A stretch of 64,000 bases of DNA from CALBPI01 sp038531945. Lineage in GTDB: Bacteria; Pseudomonadota; Gammaproteobacteria; Steroidobacterales; Woeseiaceae. The stretch spans positions 1-64,000 of the forward strand of contig JBCBBH010000005.1 in NCBI GenBank assembly GCA_038531945.1, read 5' to 3'. Shown in pieces: positions 33,901 to 41,772 of the stretch. The first letter of the stretch is position 1, and each line of letters opens with the position of its first letter. The position numbers were made by a program, and so were the translations under genes. Under the pieces are notes generated by a model. It had not been told where the DNA came from and searched no databases. It saw nothing but the letters and a program-made list of their open reading frames with translations.

Positions 33901-34520
33901 TGGTGGCGCGGCTGAGCCTGAATGGGTTCGATTCCATGGTCACGCAACTGTTGTAGTGCGCGCTGACTGCCGGTTTTACGCCATATTTCATAGACGCGAG
34001 TGAGATCGCTCGCAGAGAGTGTGCCGCCGTCGCGCACCTCGTTGAGGATATCGACGATCGGTTGAAACTTATCGGCGAGCTCGCGATAGATTGGCGAGAA
34101 GGCGTTGCCACGGAACGTGCCGCGTATTTCTGTCGACAACGATCCGTACGCGTTCTCACCCATGTGGATGTAGTAGTCCACGTCTACGGCTGCATCCGCG
34201 AGTCCGTCGATGAAGAAACCGGAGATAAATAGTGCAACGTCGCCCAATCGTTGTAGCGAGTGCGCGCGCGCTTCTGCGCTTTCTGCGTCCGTCGCATCCG
34301 CGAGCATCAAGGCCAACGGCTTCAGACCAAAATGTTCTCCGTCGTTCTCGAACAAAGCCTCTGATCGAGAAAACAGCGTTAACAGGTTGACCACGTAGTG
34401 AGTGGCGGCTGGCTGTAGATCAACACGTTGTTTGGAGGCTGTCTGTTCGATTGATGTTCTGAAGAAGTCCTTCAGGTTTTTCACTTCAACCAATTCACCG
34501 CTACGTGTTGATGTCGCCAT
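33897..34520 (-). CDS. Unknown protein, first gene of a two-gene operon (207 aa)
   Basis: This helical soluble protein has LVEVKNLKDFFRTSIEQTASKQRVD, HYVVNLLTLFSRSEALFEND, ARAHSLQRLGDVALFISGFFIDGLADAAVDVDYYIHMGENAYGSL and PIYRELADKFQPIVDILNEV. The RLGDVALFISGFF...YYIHMGENAYGSL segment looks like the core of a fold that holds a small ligand or metal (H, E and Y residues), but I cannot prove it. The second gene overlaps by 4 bp. The promoter would be in the 150 nt between it and the acyl-CoA dehydrogenase gene. Confidence 0.7.
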   Translation of the reverse strand: MATSTRSGELVEVKNLKDFFRTSIEQTASKQRVDLQPAATHYVVNLLTLFSRSEALFENDGEHFGLKPLALMLADATDAESAEARAHSLQRLGDVALFISGFFIDGLADAAVDVDYYIHMGENAYGSLSTEIRGTFRGNAFSPIYRELADKFQPIVDILNEVRDGGTLSASDLTRVYEIWRKTGSQRALQQLRDHGIEPIQAQPRHH

Positions 34521-34670
34521 GCCGACTCCTGATTTTTCGAGGTACGGCTAAATCTATACCACAAAAAAACAGGGACACACGTGACGCAATTCCGCGTGAT
34601 GCGGTTGCAAAAGAAAGTGTTTGACTCTCGTTGCTTGTTCGCTAAATTGGGGAGTGCACTGCTGCGGAGT

Positions 34671-35834
34671 TTACGTGGCCCGTTGGTTGAATCTGCGACC
34701 GACCATGGCGCTGGCGATATTGGTTTTTTGAATATCGATTGCACCTCCGGCGATGCCCCAACCCCATGCGTCTCGCATGCGCCGCTCGATGCGATATTCT
34801 TTTGAGTAACCGTAACCGCCCATTAGCTGCACCGCGTTGCCGGTGACCGTACGAGCGATCTCGTTGGCAAAACACTTTGCGATCGAACTGTTTTGAATGC
34901 TGGGCATACCCGCTTCGGCATTCGCGATGGCTCTGTGGATCAACAGGCGTGCTGCATCGACTTGCATCTGCATCTCCGCCAACCGGAGCTGCACCGCCTG
35001 AAAATCGACAATCGGTTTACCGAATTGTTTGCGTTCCTGCACGTATGCCAGCACCTCATCCAACGCGCCAGCTGCTTGCGCCATCGCCATCGTCGCATTG
35101 CCGCAGCGCTCGAGATCGAACGCTTGCATCAGCTTTCCGAAGCCACCAGCGCCGACAACGATATTGTCTTTCGGCAAATTGACGTTGTCGAAGAAAATGT
35201 CGGAGCTAGGTACACCACGAAACCCCATCAACGCTTCCTGCTCTCCAAAGCTGACACCGGGCGTGTCCTTATCAACGAACACGGCTCCAATGCCTTTGGC
35301 GCCAGGCTGATCCGTCATTCTGCAATACACAAGATAGCCGTCGGCATGGCCGCCGCCGGAGCACCAGCGCTTCATGCCATTCAAGACGACGCCATCGGCG
35401 GTTTCTTCAGCGCGTGTGGTGAGATCGGTTAAAGCGGAACCGGCATTGGGCTCGGACATGGCAATGGCGACCACCATCTCGCCTTTGCACACTGCGGGAA
35501 CGACTCGCGCCTTGAGACTGTCGCTGCCAAAGTGTTCGATGGCTTTGACAGGACCGGTGCACGATTCGAATACCGGAAACGCGATTGCTGAGGAGATTTT
35601 CCCGAACTCCTCAAGCACGATCAGCGCGTCCAGACTACTCCTGCCGAGGCCGCCCAGGGATTCTGGAATGTTAATGCCGAGAAATCCCATGTCAGCGTAT
35701 TCGCGGATCAGCTCATGCGTCGGCGGGTTCGCCGTTTTCTCGATGTCGTCTGCCAGCTCCGGCAGTCGCGATTGTGCATACGTGCGAGCGGCATCCTGCA
35801 TCTCTTGCTGGTCTGCCGTGAGTGAAAAATCCAT
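34671..35834 (-). CDS. Acyl-CoA dehydrogenase (387 aa)
   Basis: It would introduce an alpha-beta double bond into an acyl-CoA, using FAD. The N-terminal helices MDFSLTADQQEMQDAARTYA, the FAD/substrate loop AIAMSEPNAGSALTDL, VVLNGMKRWCSGG and the C-terminal QLMGGYGYSKEYRIERRMRDAW are all standard. The catalytic Glu of the YEGT loop is absent (GIAGGA), but Glu242 in MQAFDLERC stands where isovaleryl/long-chain enzymes keep their base, so it is probably active. ATG 35834 has GGAGGG 7 nt upstream. It is divergent from the Rieske operon with operator C between them, so it belongs to the same putative regulon. Confidence 0.93.
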   Translation of the reverse strand: MDFSLTADQQEMQDAARTYAQSRLPELADDIEKTANPPTHELIREYADMGFLGINIPESLGGLGRSSLDALIVLEEFGKISSAIAFPVFESCTGPVKAIEHFGSDSLKARVVPAVCKGEMVVAIAMSEPNAGSALTDLTTRAEETADGVVLNGMKRWCSGGGHADGYLVYCRMTDQPGAKGIGAVFVDKDTPGVSFGEQEALMGFRGVPSSDIFFDNVNLPKDNIVVGAGGFGKLMQAFDLERCGNATMAMAQAAGALDEVLAYVQERKQFGKPIVDFQAVQLRLAEMQMQVDAARLLIHRAIANAEAGMPSIQNSSIAKCFANEIARTVTGNAVQLMGGYGYSKEYRIERRMRDAWGWGIAGGAIDIQKTNIASAMVGRRFNQRAT

Positions 35835-35887
35835 GCAGGGCCCTCCGTAGACGGTCGCCGGAGTGTAGCCCAGCGATTGTCTAAAAA

Positions 35888-35905
35888 AAACAGTCAAGCT
35901 TGTTT
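35888..35905. promoter_or_regulatory. Palindromic operator, site C (AAACAGTC-AA-GCTTGTTT)
   Basis: The left arm is identical to sites A and B; the right arm is diverged (GCTTGTTT). Again it has an A8 run on the left and a T-rich flank on the right (ATTTTCT), and a TATACT hexamer begins at 35926, 20 nt downstream, before the Rieske oxygenase ATG at 35971. It lies between the divergent acyl-CoA dehydrogenase and Rieske operons. Confidence 0.7.
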
Positions 35906-35970
35906 ATTTTCTACAAGTGGCTCTCTATACTGGATTTTCAGGGATTTCCATTGCCTCGGGGGGAGCCGGG

Positions 35971-37185
35971 ATGGACCAGGCTGTTATCGACCGTATCAGC
36001 GCAGGGATGGCTTTTGAGTCAGCTCGCGAAACGCCGCCAAGCGGGTTTCCGAAGCTGCCGAGGCTACCCGGTGGCCGCTACGTCGACCCGGATTTTCAGA
36101 AGCTGGAGCGTGAGCATCTATGGCGCAAGGCGTGGCTGTACGCCGGGCACATCGATGAGTTTTCGAAAGCCGGTAGCTTCAAGATGTTCACTCGGACTGG
36201 CTCACCAGTCTTTTTGATCCGCGGCCGCGATGACACGGTGCGCGCGTTCTACAACACCTGCCAGCATCGAGGTGGACCGCTCGTCAAGAGCGATTGTGGT
36301 CAGGTTCGTTCGCTGGTCTGCGGCTATCACGGTTGGGCTTACGATTTTGAAGGTAAGCTAATCAATCTGCGTGACAGACGAGACTTTCCCGATTTCCAGG
36401 ATGATGAACATCGGCTCCAGACCGTTCGCTGCGAACGCTTTGGAAATTGGCTGTTCGTGAGTGAGGACCCGAATGCACCGCCCTTGCTAGAAAGCCTGGG
36501 ACCGATCCCGAGTCACTTCGCCGATTTCGAAATTGACTCTCTGAGACTGGTTGAGTCGGAATCCTTCGACGTTGCATGCAATGTAAAGGTCATTCAGGAT
36601 GCTTTCCTGGAGGTGTATCACTTACGGTCAATTCACCAAAAGACTGTGGATCGTTTTCTGGATCACAACGGAACCACGATCGATCTCTGGCCAAACGGTC
36701 ATTCACTGATGGTGACGCCAAACCGGCGACCCGATTGGGTGGATCCCGGCACCGTTGGTATGCGCGAAATCGCGAGCATGCCCGAGATCGTCCGTACCAA
36801 TAACTTCAGCTATAACATCTTCCCCAATATCGTGACCCCGACTGCGCACACCGGTATGCCGTTCATCATTTTCTGGCCTGATGGCGACAACACCATGAAA
36901 TTGGATGTGCACTGGTTCGCGCCGGACTGGGGCGACGGCGAGCGCGATCCGTTGTGGGATACGAGAATCGCCAACTTTGATCGCATTCTGGAAGAGGACA
37001 CGCAGTTTGCGCCGCAGATTCAAGCCTCGGTCGAGTCCCCCGGCTTCAAGGGAATCCCGCTGAATTATCAGGAACGAAGAATCTATCACTGGCATGAGGA
37101 ACTCGACCGTCGAATCGGTCGTGACAACCTTCCTGACGGACTGGCGGTCGAGCCGATGCTAGAGTCGTTTGTTGTGCATACATGA
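35971..37185 (+). CDS. Rieske non-heme iron oxygenase, alpha subunit (404 aa)
   Basis: The Rieske ligands are C97-x-H99 (CQHRGGPLV) and C117-xx-H120 (CGYHGWAY). The catalytic site FLEVYHLRSIHQ carries His217, His222 and Glu214; the acidic third ligand is probably in ILEEDTQF. It differs from the other two oxygenases: the CQHRGGPL form and the VIQDAFLEVYH framework belong to another subgroup. ATG 35971 follows GGGGGGAG; the codons back to 35917 overlap the promoter. It is the first gene of a coupled set, Rieske - ketosynthase-like/DUF35 - thiolase - SDR, with 4- to 8-bp overlaps, all under operator C. Confidence 0.94.
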   Translation: MDQAVIDRISAGMAFESARETPPSGFPKLPRLPGGRYVDPDFQKLEREHLWRKAWLYAGHIDEFSKAGSFKMFTRTGSPVFLIRGRDDTVRAFYNTCQHRGGPLVKSDCGQVRSLVCGYHGWAYDFEGKLINLRDRRDFPDFQDDEHRLQTVRCERFGNWLFVSEDPNAPPLLESLGPIPSHFADFEIDSLRLVESESFDVACNVKVIQDAFLEVYHLRSIHQKTVDRFLDHNGTTIDLWPNGHSLMVTPNRRPDWVDPGTVGMREIASMPEIVRTNNFSYNIFPNIVTPTAHTGMPFIIFWPDGDNTMKLDVHWFAPDWGDGERDPLWDTRIANFDRILEEDTQFAPQIQASVESPGFKGIPLNYQERRIYHWHEELDRRIGRDNLPDGLAVEPMLESFVVHT

Positions 37186-38606
37186 GCATCGGTATCGAGG
37201 ACATCGCGGTCTACCTACCGCGCCGTCGTATGGCTCGACACGCGATCGCCGAAGCGCATGCCTGGGCAGTACCGTCACTAAAACACCTCGGACGCGGACG
37301 CAACGCGACCGCCAACTGGGATGAAGACAGCGTGACGTTGGCGCATGCGGCATGTCGACAGATAGCGACCGGTACGCTCGACAGTCTAAAGTTCTGCTCG
37401 ACTTCGCAGCCGTTTGCCGATCGGTCGCACGCCGCGTTACTCGCCGAGGCTTTGGCGCAGCCACGGACGCTGCGAACAATGGATGTGTCAGCGTCAGCAC
37501 GAGCGGGCACCAGCGCGCTGCAAGAGGCCCTGACGGGAGACGCGAACGCACTGGTCGTTGCGGCCGAACGCCGACTTGCCAAGCCCGGTAGCGTTGAAGA
37601 GATTTCTTATGGCGACGCTGCAGTTGCGATACGGACAGGTCGAACTGCCGGAATCGCGGAGTTCATCGGCAGCGTCAGTAGCGCGACAGATTTTGTCGAT
37701 CACTATCGTTCGAGTGGCGCGAGTTTCGACTACGGTTTCGAAGCGCGTTGGGTGCGAGACGAGGGACAACTCCCCGAGCTACCGCAATTGCTACCTGACC
37801 TGATGCGCGCACACGCGGTGTCATCGTCCGATGTTCGCTGGCTCGCAATGAACGCACCGAAGCGTGTCCGACAGAAGCTCGCCAAGGAACTGAGTCTCGA
37901 GTCAATCAATCATGATATGACCTTCGAGGCACACGTGGGCCAATGTGGCAGCGCTGAACCGTTGCTGGGCCTTGCCGAGTGTCTATCGAGAGCCAAGGCT
38001 GGTGACGTGGTGGTTTGCGTCGGGTTTGGTCAGGGGCTCGATGTACTGTTGTTTCGCGCGACGGGTCAGTCGCCAAGTACGGACGTGATGGCTTTGATCG
38101 AAGGTGGTGTGGAGGATACCAACTACCTTCGATTCCTCAGTCACCGGGGTCTCATCGACATGGATTGGGGCAAGCGTGCGGAGCGGGATGTGCGTACGGC
38201 GCAAAGCGCGTATTACCGTGAGCGCGATCAGATCGCTGGTTTCGTCGGTGGGTGCTGCAAAGCGTGCGGCACGATCCAGTTCCCCAGAACTCGAGTTTGC
38301 GTCAACCCGGAGTGCCGTGCAGTGGACACGCAAGTGCCGCATCCGTTTGCTGACTTGACGGGGACGGTGAAGAGTTTTACCGAAGATTGGCAAGCCTATT
38401 CGCCGGCACCGCCTCTCATCTACGGCAACATCGGGTTTGAGGGCGGCGCAAATATTCTGATGCAGTTTACGGATACTGACCAAGGGGCAACCCAAGTCGG
38501 AGATCAGGTCGCCATGCAGTTTCGGATCAAGGATTTCGATCGCGTCAGGAACTTCCGGCGATATTTCTGGAAGGCAGTACCGGTAGAGGGTGCAACCGAT
38601 GGCTGA
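37182..38606 (+). CDS. KAS III/HMG-CoA-synthase-like protein fused to a DUF35 OB-fold zinc-ribbon domain (474 aa)
   Basis: The N-terminal part (about 1-330) is a thiolase-fold ketosynthase: GIEDIAVYLPRRRMAR, DVSASARAGTSALQEAL and EAHVGQCGSAEPLLGLAECL. The active-site Cys expected at position 106 is Ala (D-V-S-A-S-A106). The C-terminal part (about 345-470) is DUF35: a zinc ribbon with Cys359, Cys362, Cys373 and Cys378, then an OB fold (DLTGTVKSFTEDW...). DUF35 proteins bind acyl-CoA and partner thiolase-like enzymes. Overlap with the thiolase gene (8 bp) suggests a complex in which this subunit supplies substrate binding while the thiolase does chemistry. It overlaps the Rieske gene by ATGA. 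Confidence 0.86.
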   Translation: MSIGIEDIAVYLPRRRMARHAIAEAHAWAVPSLKHLGRGRNATANWDEDSVTLAHAACRQIATGTLDSLKFCSTSQPFADRSHAALLAEALAQPRTLRTMDVSASARAGTSALQEALTGDANALVVAAERRLAKPGSVEEISYGDAAVAIRTGRTAGIAEFIGSVSSATDFVDHYRSSGASFDYGFEARWVRDEGQLPELPQLLPDLMRAHAVSSSDVRWLAMNAPKRVRQKLAKELSLESINHDMTFEAHVGQCGSAEPLLGLAECLSRAKAGDVVVCVGFGQGLDVLLFRATGQSPSTDVMALIEGGVEDTNYLRFLSHRGLIDMDWGKRAERDVRTAQSAYYRERDQIAGFVGGCCKACGTIQFPRTRVCVNPECRAVDTQVPHPFADLTGTVKSFTEDWQAYSPAPPLIYGNIGFEGGANILMQFTDTDQGATQVGDQVAMQFRIKDFDRVRNFRRYFWKAVPVEGATDG

Positions 38607-39798
38607 AGGCATTCGCGACAAGGTAGCGGTCATTGGCATGGGGTGCTCGAAGTTCGGTGAGCGCTGGGACATGAGTGCAGCCGACTTGATGGTCGAAGCT
38701 TTCAACGAAGGTATCGGCGATGCGGGCGTCGATCGGGATCAGATCGAGGCCGCATGGCTCGGCGTGTTTTTTGATGAGCAGAACATCGGCAAATCGGCGA
38801 TCCCGTTGTCCAACGCGCTCCGCCTGCCGAATGTTCCCGTAACTCGGGTTGAAAACCTGTGCGCCACCGGCACCGAAGCGTTCCGTGGCGCGGTATATGC
38901 CGTTGCGTCCGGCGCGTGTGATATCGCGTTGGCAATGGGTGTCGAGAAACTGAAAGACACCGGATTTGCCGGTCTACCCGAACGCACGCACGGCACGTTC
39001 GAAGACTTGTGGTTGCCGAATTCGACAGCGCCTGGTGCGTTTGCGCAACTTGCCAGCGCCTACAGCGCAGCGCATGGCATCAGTATGGATGAACTCAAGC
39101 GCGCGATGGCGCACATCTCGGTCAAGAGTCACGCGAACGGTTTGAAAAACCCGAAGGCACATTTGCAGCGTGCGATTGATGAGGCGCAAGTGCTGAATGC
39201 GCCTCCCGTGGCGTATCCGCTCGGCGTGTTGGATTGCTGTGGCGTCAGCGACGGCGCCGCATGCGCGATCGTCGCGCGACCCGAAATCGCGCGTGAACTG
39301 GGCAAGGCCAATATCGTCTCGGTCAAAGCGTTGCAGTTGTCGATTTCCAACGGAGTGGAGGCGTCGCACAGCTCGTGGGATGGGGCGCACACAATGACCA
39401 CTCGGTTGGCATCACAAAAAGCCTATGCCGAGGCAGGCATCACTAACCCGGTGAAAGAGCTTGGGATGATCGAGGTGCACGACTGTTTTTCGATCACCGA
39501 GCTGGTGGTCATGGAAGATCTCGGGCTGTCCGAGCCGGGCAACGCACCCGCCGACGTAAGGGATGGACGGTTCGATGCGGATGGCGAAGTCCCTTGTCAG
39601 ATCGACGGCGGACTCAAATGTTTTGGTCACCCGATCGGTGCGAGTGGCTTGAGAATGTTGTACGAGGTTTACCTGCAGTTGTTGGGCAGAGCGGACGCGC
39701 GTCAGTTGCACGGCATCGAGTTCGGTTTGACGCACAACCTTGGTGGAATCCCTAACCGCAATGTCGCGAGTATTGGGATTCTTGGAGGTCTGCAATGA
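38599..39798 (+). CDS. Thiolase/SCP-x-type acetyl-CoA acyltransferase (399 aa)
   Basis: It is a thiolase of the lipid-transfer (SCP-x) group that would cleave a 3-ketoacyl-CoA. The nucleophilic Cys88 is in VENLCATGTEAFRGAVY, His294 in MIEVHDCFSITEL, and the GHP motif at His344 in CFGHPIGASGLRM. I start at ATG 38599 (GAGGG 8 nt upstream), overlapping the stop of the ketosynthase/DUF35 gene by 8 bp; GTG 38590 is the alternative. The pairing with a DUF35 protein recalls the steroid side-chain thiolase/aldolase complexes, in which a DUF35 subunit is needed; here the catalytic Cys is kept, so thiolysis is likely. Confidence 0.92.
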   Translation: MAEGIRDKVAVIGMGCSKFGERWDMSAADLMVEAFNEGIGDAGVDRDQIEAAWLGVFFDEQNIGKSAIPLSNALRLPNVPVTRVENLCATGTEAFRGAVYAVASGACDIALAMGVEKLKDTGFAGLPERTHGTFEDLWLPNSTAPGAFAQLASAYSAAHGISMDELKRAMAHISVKSHANGLKNPKAHLQRAIDEAQVLNAPPVAYPLGVLDCCGVSDGAACAIVARPEIARELGKANIVSVKALQLSISNGVEASHSSWDGAHTMTTRLASQKAYAEAGITNPVKELGMIEVHDCFSITELVVMEDLGLSEPGNAPADVRDGRFDADGEVPCQIDGGLKCFGHPIGASGLRMLYEVYLQLLGRADARQLHGIEFGLTHNLGGIPNRNVASIGILGGLQ

Positions 39799-40685
39799 GT
39801 ACGGACGCGAATGAGTTAAACGAAGTGCAGTCGGAATGGGGCTTCACGGATGAGCAGCTCGCGGAGCTGCCACTGGTGTATCGCGATGACCTGCTTGAGG
39901 GAAAAGTGTGCGTGTTGTCCGGCGGTGGCTCGGGCATCGGCAAGGCGACCGCGTTCGTGTTGGCGAGGCTCGGCGCGACCGTCATGATTTGCGGCCGTCG
40001 CGAGGAGCGGCTGGCAGCGACCGCCGAGAGCGTTAAGCGGCTCACCGGTCGCGAAGTCGCCTATCAGCCAATGACAATTCGTGATCCGGAACAGGTCGAT
40101 AGGTTGATGGATGAGACCTGGTCTCGGTTCGGGCACGTGGACGTGGTGATCAACAACGGCGGTGGCCAGTTTCCACAAGACGCGATCGACTTTAGCGTCA
40201 AGGGTTGGAACGCCGTCATCGACACCAACCTGAACGGTACCTGGTGGATGATGCAAGCGGCTGCTCGTCGATGGCGCGCGGCTAAGCGTCCGGGTCATAT
40301 CATCAATGTCGTGGCTGTGATCGGTCGCGGTATGCCTCAGGTGGCACATACGTGTGCAGCGCGCGCTGGAGTCATTTACTTGTCGAAGACGGTCTCGACC
40401 GAGTGGGCACCGCTGGATATCCAGGTCAATTGTGTCGCGCCGGGGTCGATTAGCACCGAAGGTCTCAACGTCTATGAACCGGAAGTTGCCAGAATGTTCC
40501 AGTACGCCAACCCGATGCACCGTTTTGGGGATGCATTCGATATTGCGCAGGCTATCGTCTATCTCGCGGCGCCTTCCGGGAAGTTCATTACGGGTGAGGT
40601 CCTAACGGTCGACGGCGGTGCGCAACAGCACGGGGAAAACTGGTCAGCGGGCATCCCGGATTACTTCAAAGTGCACGGCCGGTAG
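39795..40685 (+). CDS. SDR family protein, 2,4-dienoyl-CoA-reductase-like, without the YxxxK pair (296 aa)
   Basis: The Rossmann start is VCVLSGGGSGIGKATAFVLARLGATVMICGRREERL (nucleotide loop G43-x-x-x-G-x-G, cofactor-specificity Arg68/Arg69), with NNGGG at 120-124 and the C-terminal ITGEVLTVDGGAQQHG. At the catalytic position, where most SDRs have Y-x-x-x-K, this one has T186-C-A-A-R190. The 2,4-dienoyl-CoA reductase group also lacks the usual Tyr, but it keeps a Lys; here it is Arg. It is the last gene of the operon and probably acts on a CoA ester, unless it has become non-catalytic. Confidence 0.88.
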   Translation: MSTDANELNEVQSEWGFTDEQLAELPLVYRDDLLEGKVCVLSGGGSGIGKATAFVLARLGATVMICGRREERLAATAESVKRLTGREVAYQPMTIRDPEQVDRLMDETWSRFGHVDVVINNGGGQFPQDAIDFSVKGWNAVIDTNLNGTWWMMQAAARRWRAAKRPGHIINVVAVIGRGMPQVAHTCAARAGVIYLSKTVSTEWAPLDIQVNCVAPGSISTEGLNVYEPEVARMFQYANPMHRFGDAFDIAQAIVYLAAPSGKFITGEVLTVDGGAQQHGENWSAGIPDYFKVHGR

Positions 40686-40699
40686 ATCGCCCCATAGGG

Positions 40700-41416
40700 T
40701 CATGCCACAGTTTGGCCGCTGAGCTTCAAAGCACGAATTCGACCATTCGCCTTGCTGGTCGCAGGTTTGGCGCAAAGACGAGATAGCCAGTTCTGCCGGT
40801 TGTAGGGTTTCGGGGCATCCCGGTAGAACTTGCCAACGTCGTCGTAGACACCGAAGTCTCGCACTACATAGTCCGGATGATACTGCGAGAAACTGTCGCC
40901 GTTGCCGTCCCAGCGTGTGCTGCCGTCGCGCCGAATACCAAAGCCGAGTGTACGGTCGAGATGTGATGCGCCGGCGTCGAACAGCTCTGCATCAACGTTG
41001 TAGCTATCGGTGCGTACCCACCGATCATCGAGCCATACTTCCACAATGGCATGATCAACGAATTGTGAGCCCGGATCGATGACACCCGCCAAAACCTCTG
41101 ATGACAGCCCAAAGAACCGCTGGCGCGCGGGAATGCGGGCGCCGCGCAAGAGTGCGGTCAGAAGTGTGGCTTTCGGATTGCAAAAGCCCTGCCGACTCAA
41201 GAGCACGTCGCTTGCGGTGACATCGTAGAACGCTGGCGTAAACCCGAATTCGACTTGATCTCGGACGAAGTCGTGTAAGGCAACCGCGCGATCGACATCG
41301 TTTCCAAAATCCTCCGTGACCCGACGGATCAGCGTCTGCAGTGCGGGATGCGAGTAGTTCAGATACTCGGTCTCGGCGAGATTCCGGGGTGATGGCTGAT
41401 CGATTTGCGTATCCAT
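40700..41416 (-). CDS. Transglutaminase-like domain protein (238 aa)
   Basis: The core is a transglutaminase-like fold with a Cys-His-Asp triad: SRQGFCNPKATLLTALLRGARIPARQRF (Cys), QFVDHAIVEVWLDDRWVRTDSYN (His and Asp). Upstream, RRVTEDFGNDVDRAVALHDFVRDQVEFG is the usual N-terminal helix. Such proteins are cysteine peptidases or amidases, cytoplasmic here since no signal peptide is present. I start at ATG 41416 (AAGAG upstream); an in-frame ATG at 41485 (MRQTIARLQ) is possible. It is convergent with the SDR and not in the regulon. Confidence 0.85.
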   Translation of the reverse strand: MDTQIDQPSPRNLAETEYLNYSHPALQTLIRRVTEDFGNDVDRAVALHDFVRDQVEFGFTPAFYDVTASDVLLSRQGFCNPKATLLTALLRGARIPARQRFFGLSSEVLAGVIDPGSQFVDHAIVEVWLDDRWVRTDSYNVDAELFDAGASHLDRTLGFGIRRDGSTRWDGNGDSFSQYHPDYVVRDFGVYDDVGKFYRDAPKPYNRQNWLSRLCAKPATSKANGRIRALKLSGQTVA

Positions 41417-41605
41417 GTGCGCTCTTGTGTTTCTAATCTTTATCTTGTGCTTAGACGACTGTAGTCGGGCGATGGTTTGTCTCATTATCTTGTTCCCTCT
41501 GACAGTGCTTTCGTGAGCGGAGTTCCGTTCAGATGCACTGGATAGCCAGCGGGACCAACACACTATGTTTAGTTGTCTGGTTGGCCCGCTGTTGGTTATG
41601 TAAAA

Positions 41606-41620
41606 CCGGCGTTACGCCGG
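41606..41620 (-). terminator. Small hairpin terminator after the 41-aa gene
   Basis: The stem CCGGCG / CGCCGG with a TTA loop is preceded on the plus strand by AAAA, which on the minus strand reads as a TTTT tail, so it can end the mddA-like/41-aa transcript 27 nt after its stop. Confidence 0.5.
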
Positions 41621-41646
41621 CCTGTGACCGCCTTTTCTGATTTGGC

Positions 41647-41772
41647 CTAGACGAGCCAATACAGAATCAGCGGGGAAGCCAGCCACGCCAGACCTTTGAC
41701 GAAGAAAAAGACGAAGCTCGCCTGTCCGGCGCGACGCAACCATTGGCTGCGCTGAAGGGCTAGGGTGCTCAT
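41647..41772 (-). CDS. 41-aa membrane protein coupled to the mddA-like gene
   Basis: The reading frame starts at ATG 41772, which overlaps the upstream stop codon as ATGA, and ends at TAG 41647-41649. The peptide has a basic N-terminus (STLALQRSQWLRRAGQ) and one hydrophobic helix, FVFFFVKGLAWLASPLILYW. It has one membrane-spanning segment in the predicted protein and nothing else. Translational coupling and the terminator right after it argue that it is a real gene. A role as partner or regulator of the adjacent membrane methyltransferase is possible. No family is recognised. Confidence 0.7.
   Translation of the reverse strand: MSTLALQRSQWLRRAGQASFVFFFVKGLAWLASPLILYWLV

Noticed and set aside
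34563..34575. AAAAAAACAGGGAC, a left half of the operator
   Set aside because: Only the left arm (AAACAG) is present and the right arm is missing; there is no fitting -10. It is probably chance.
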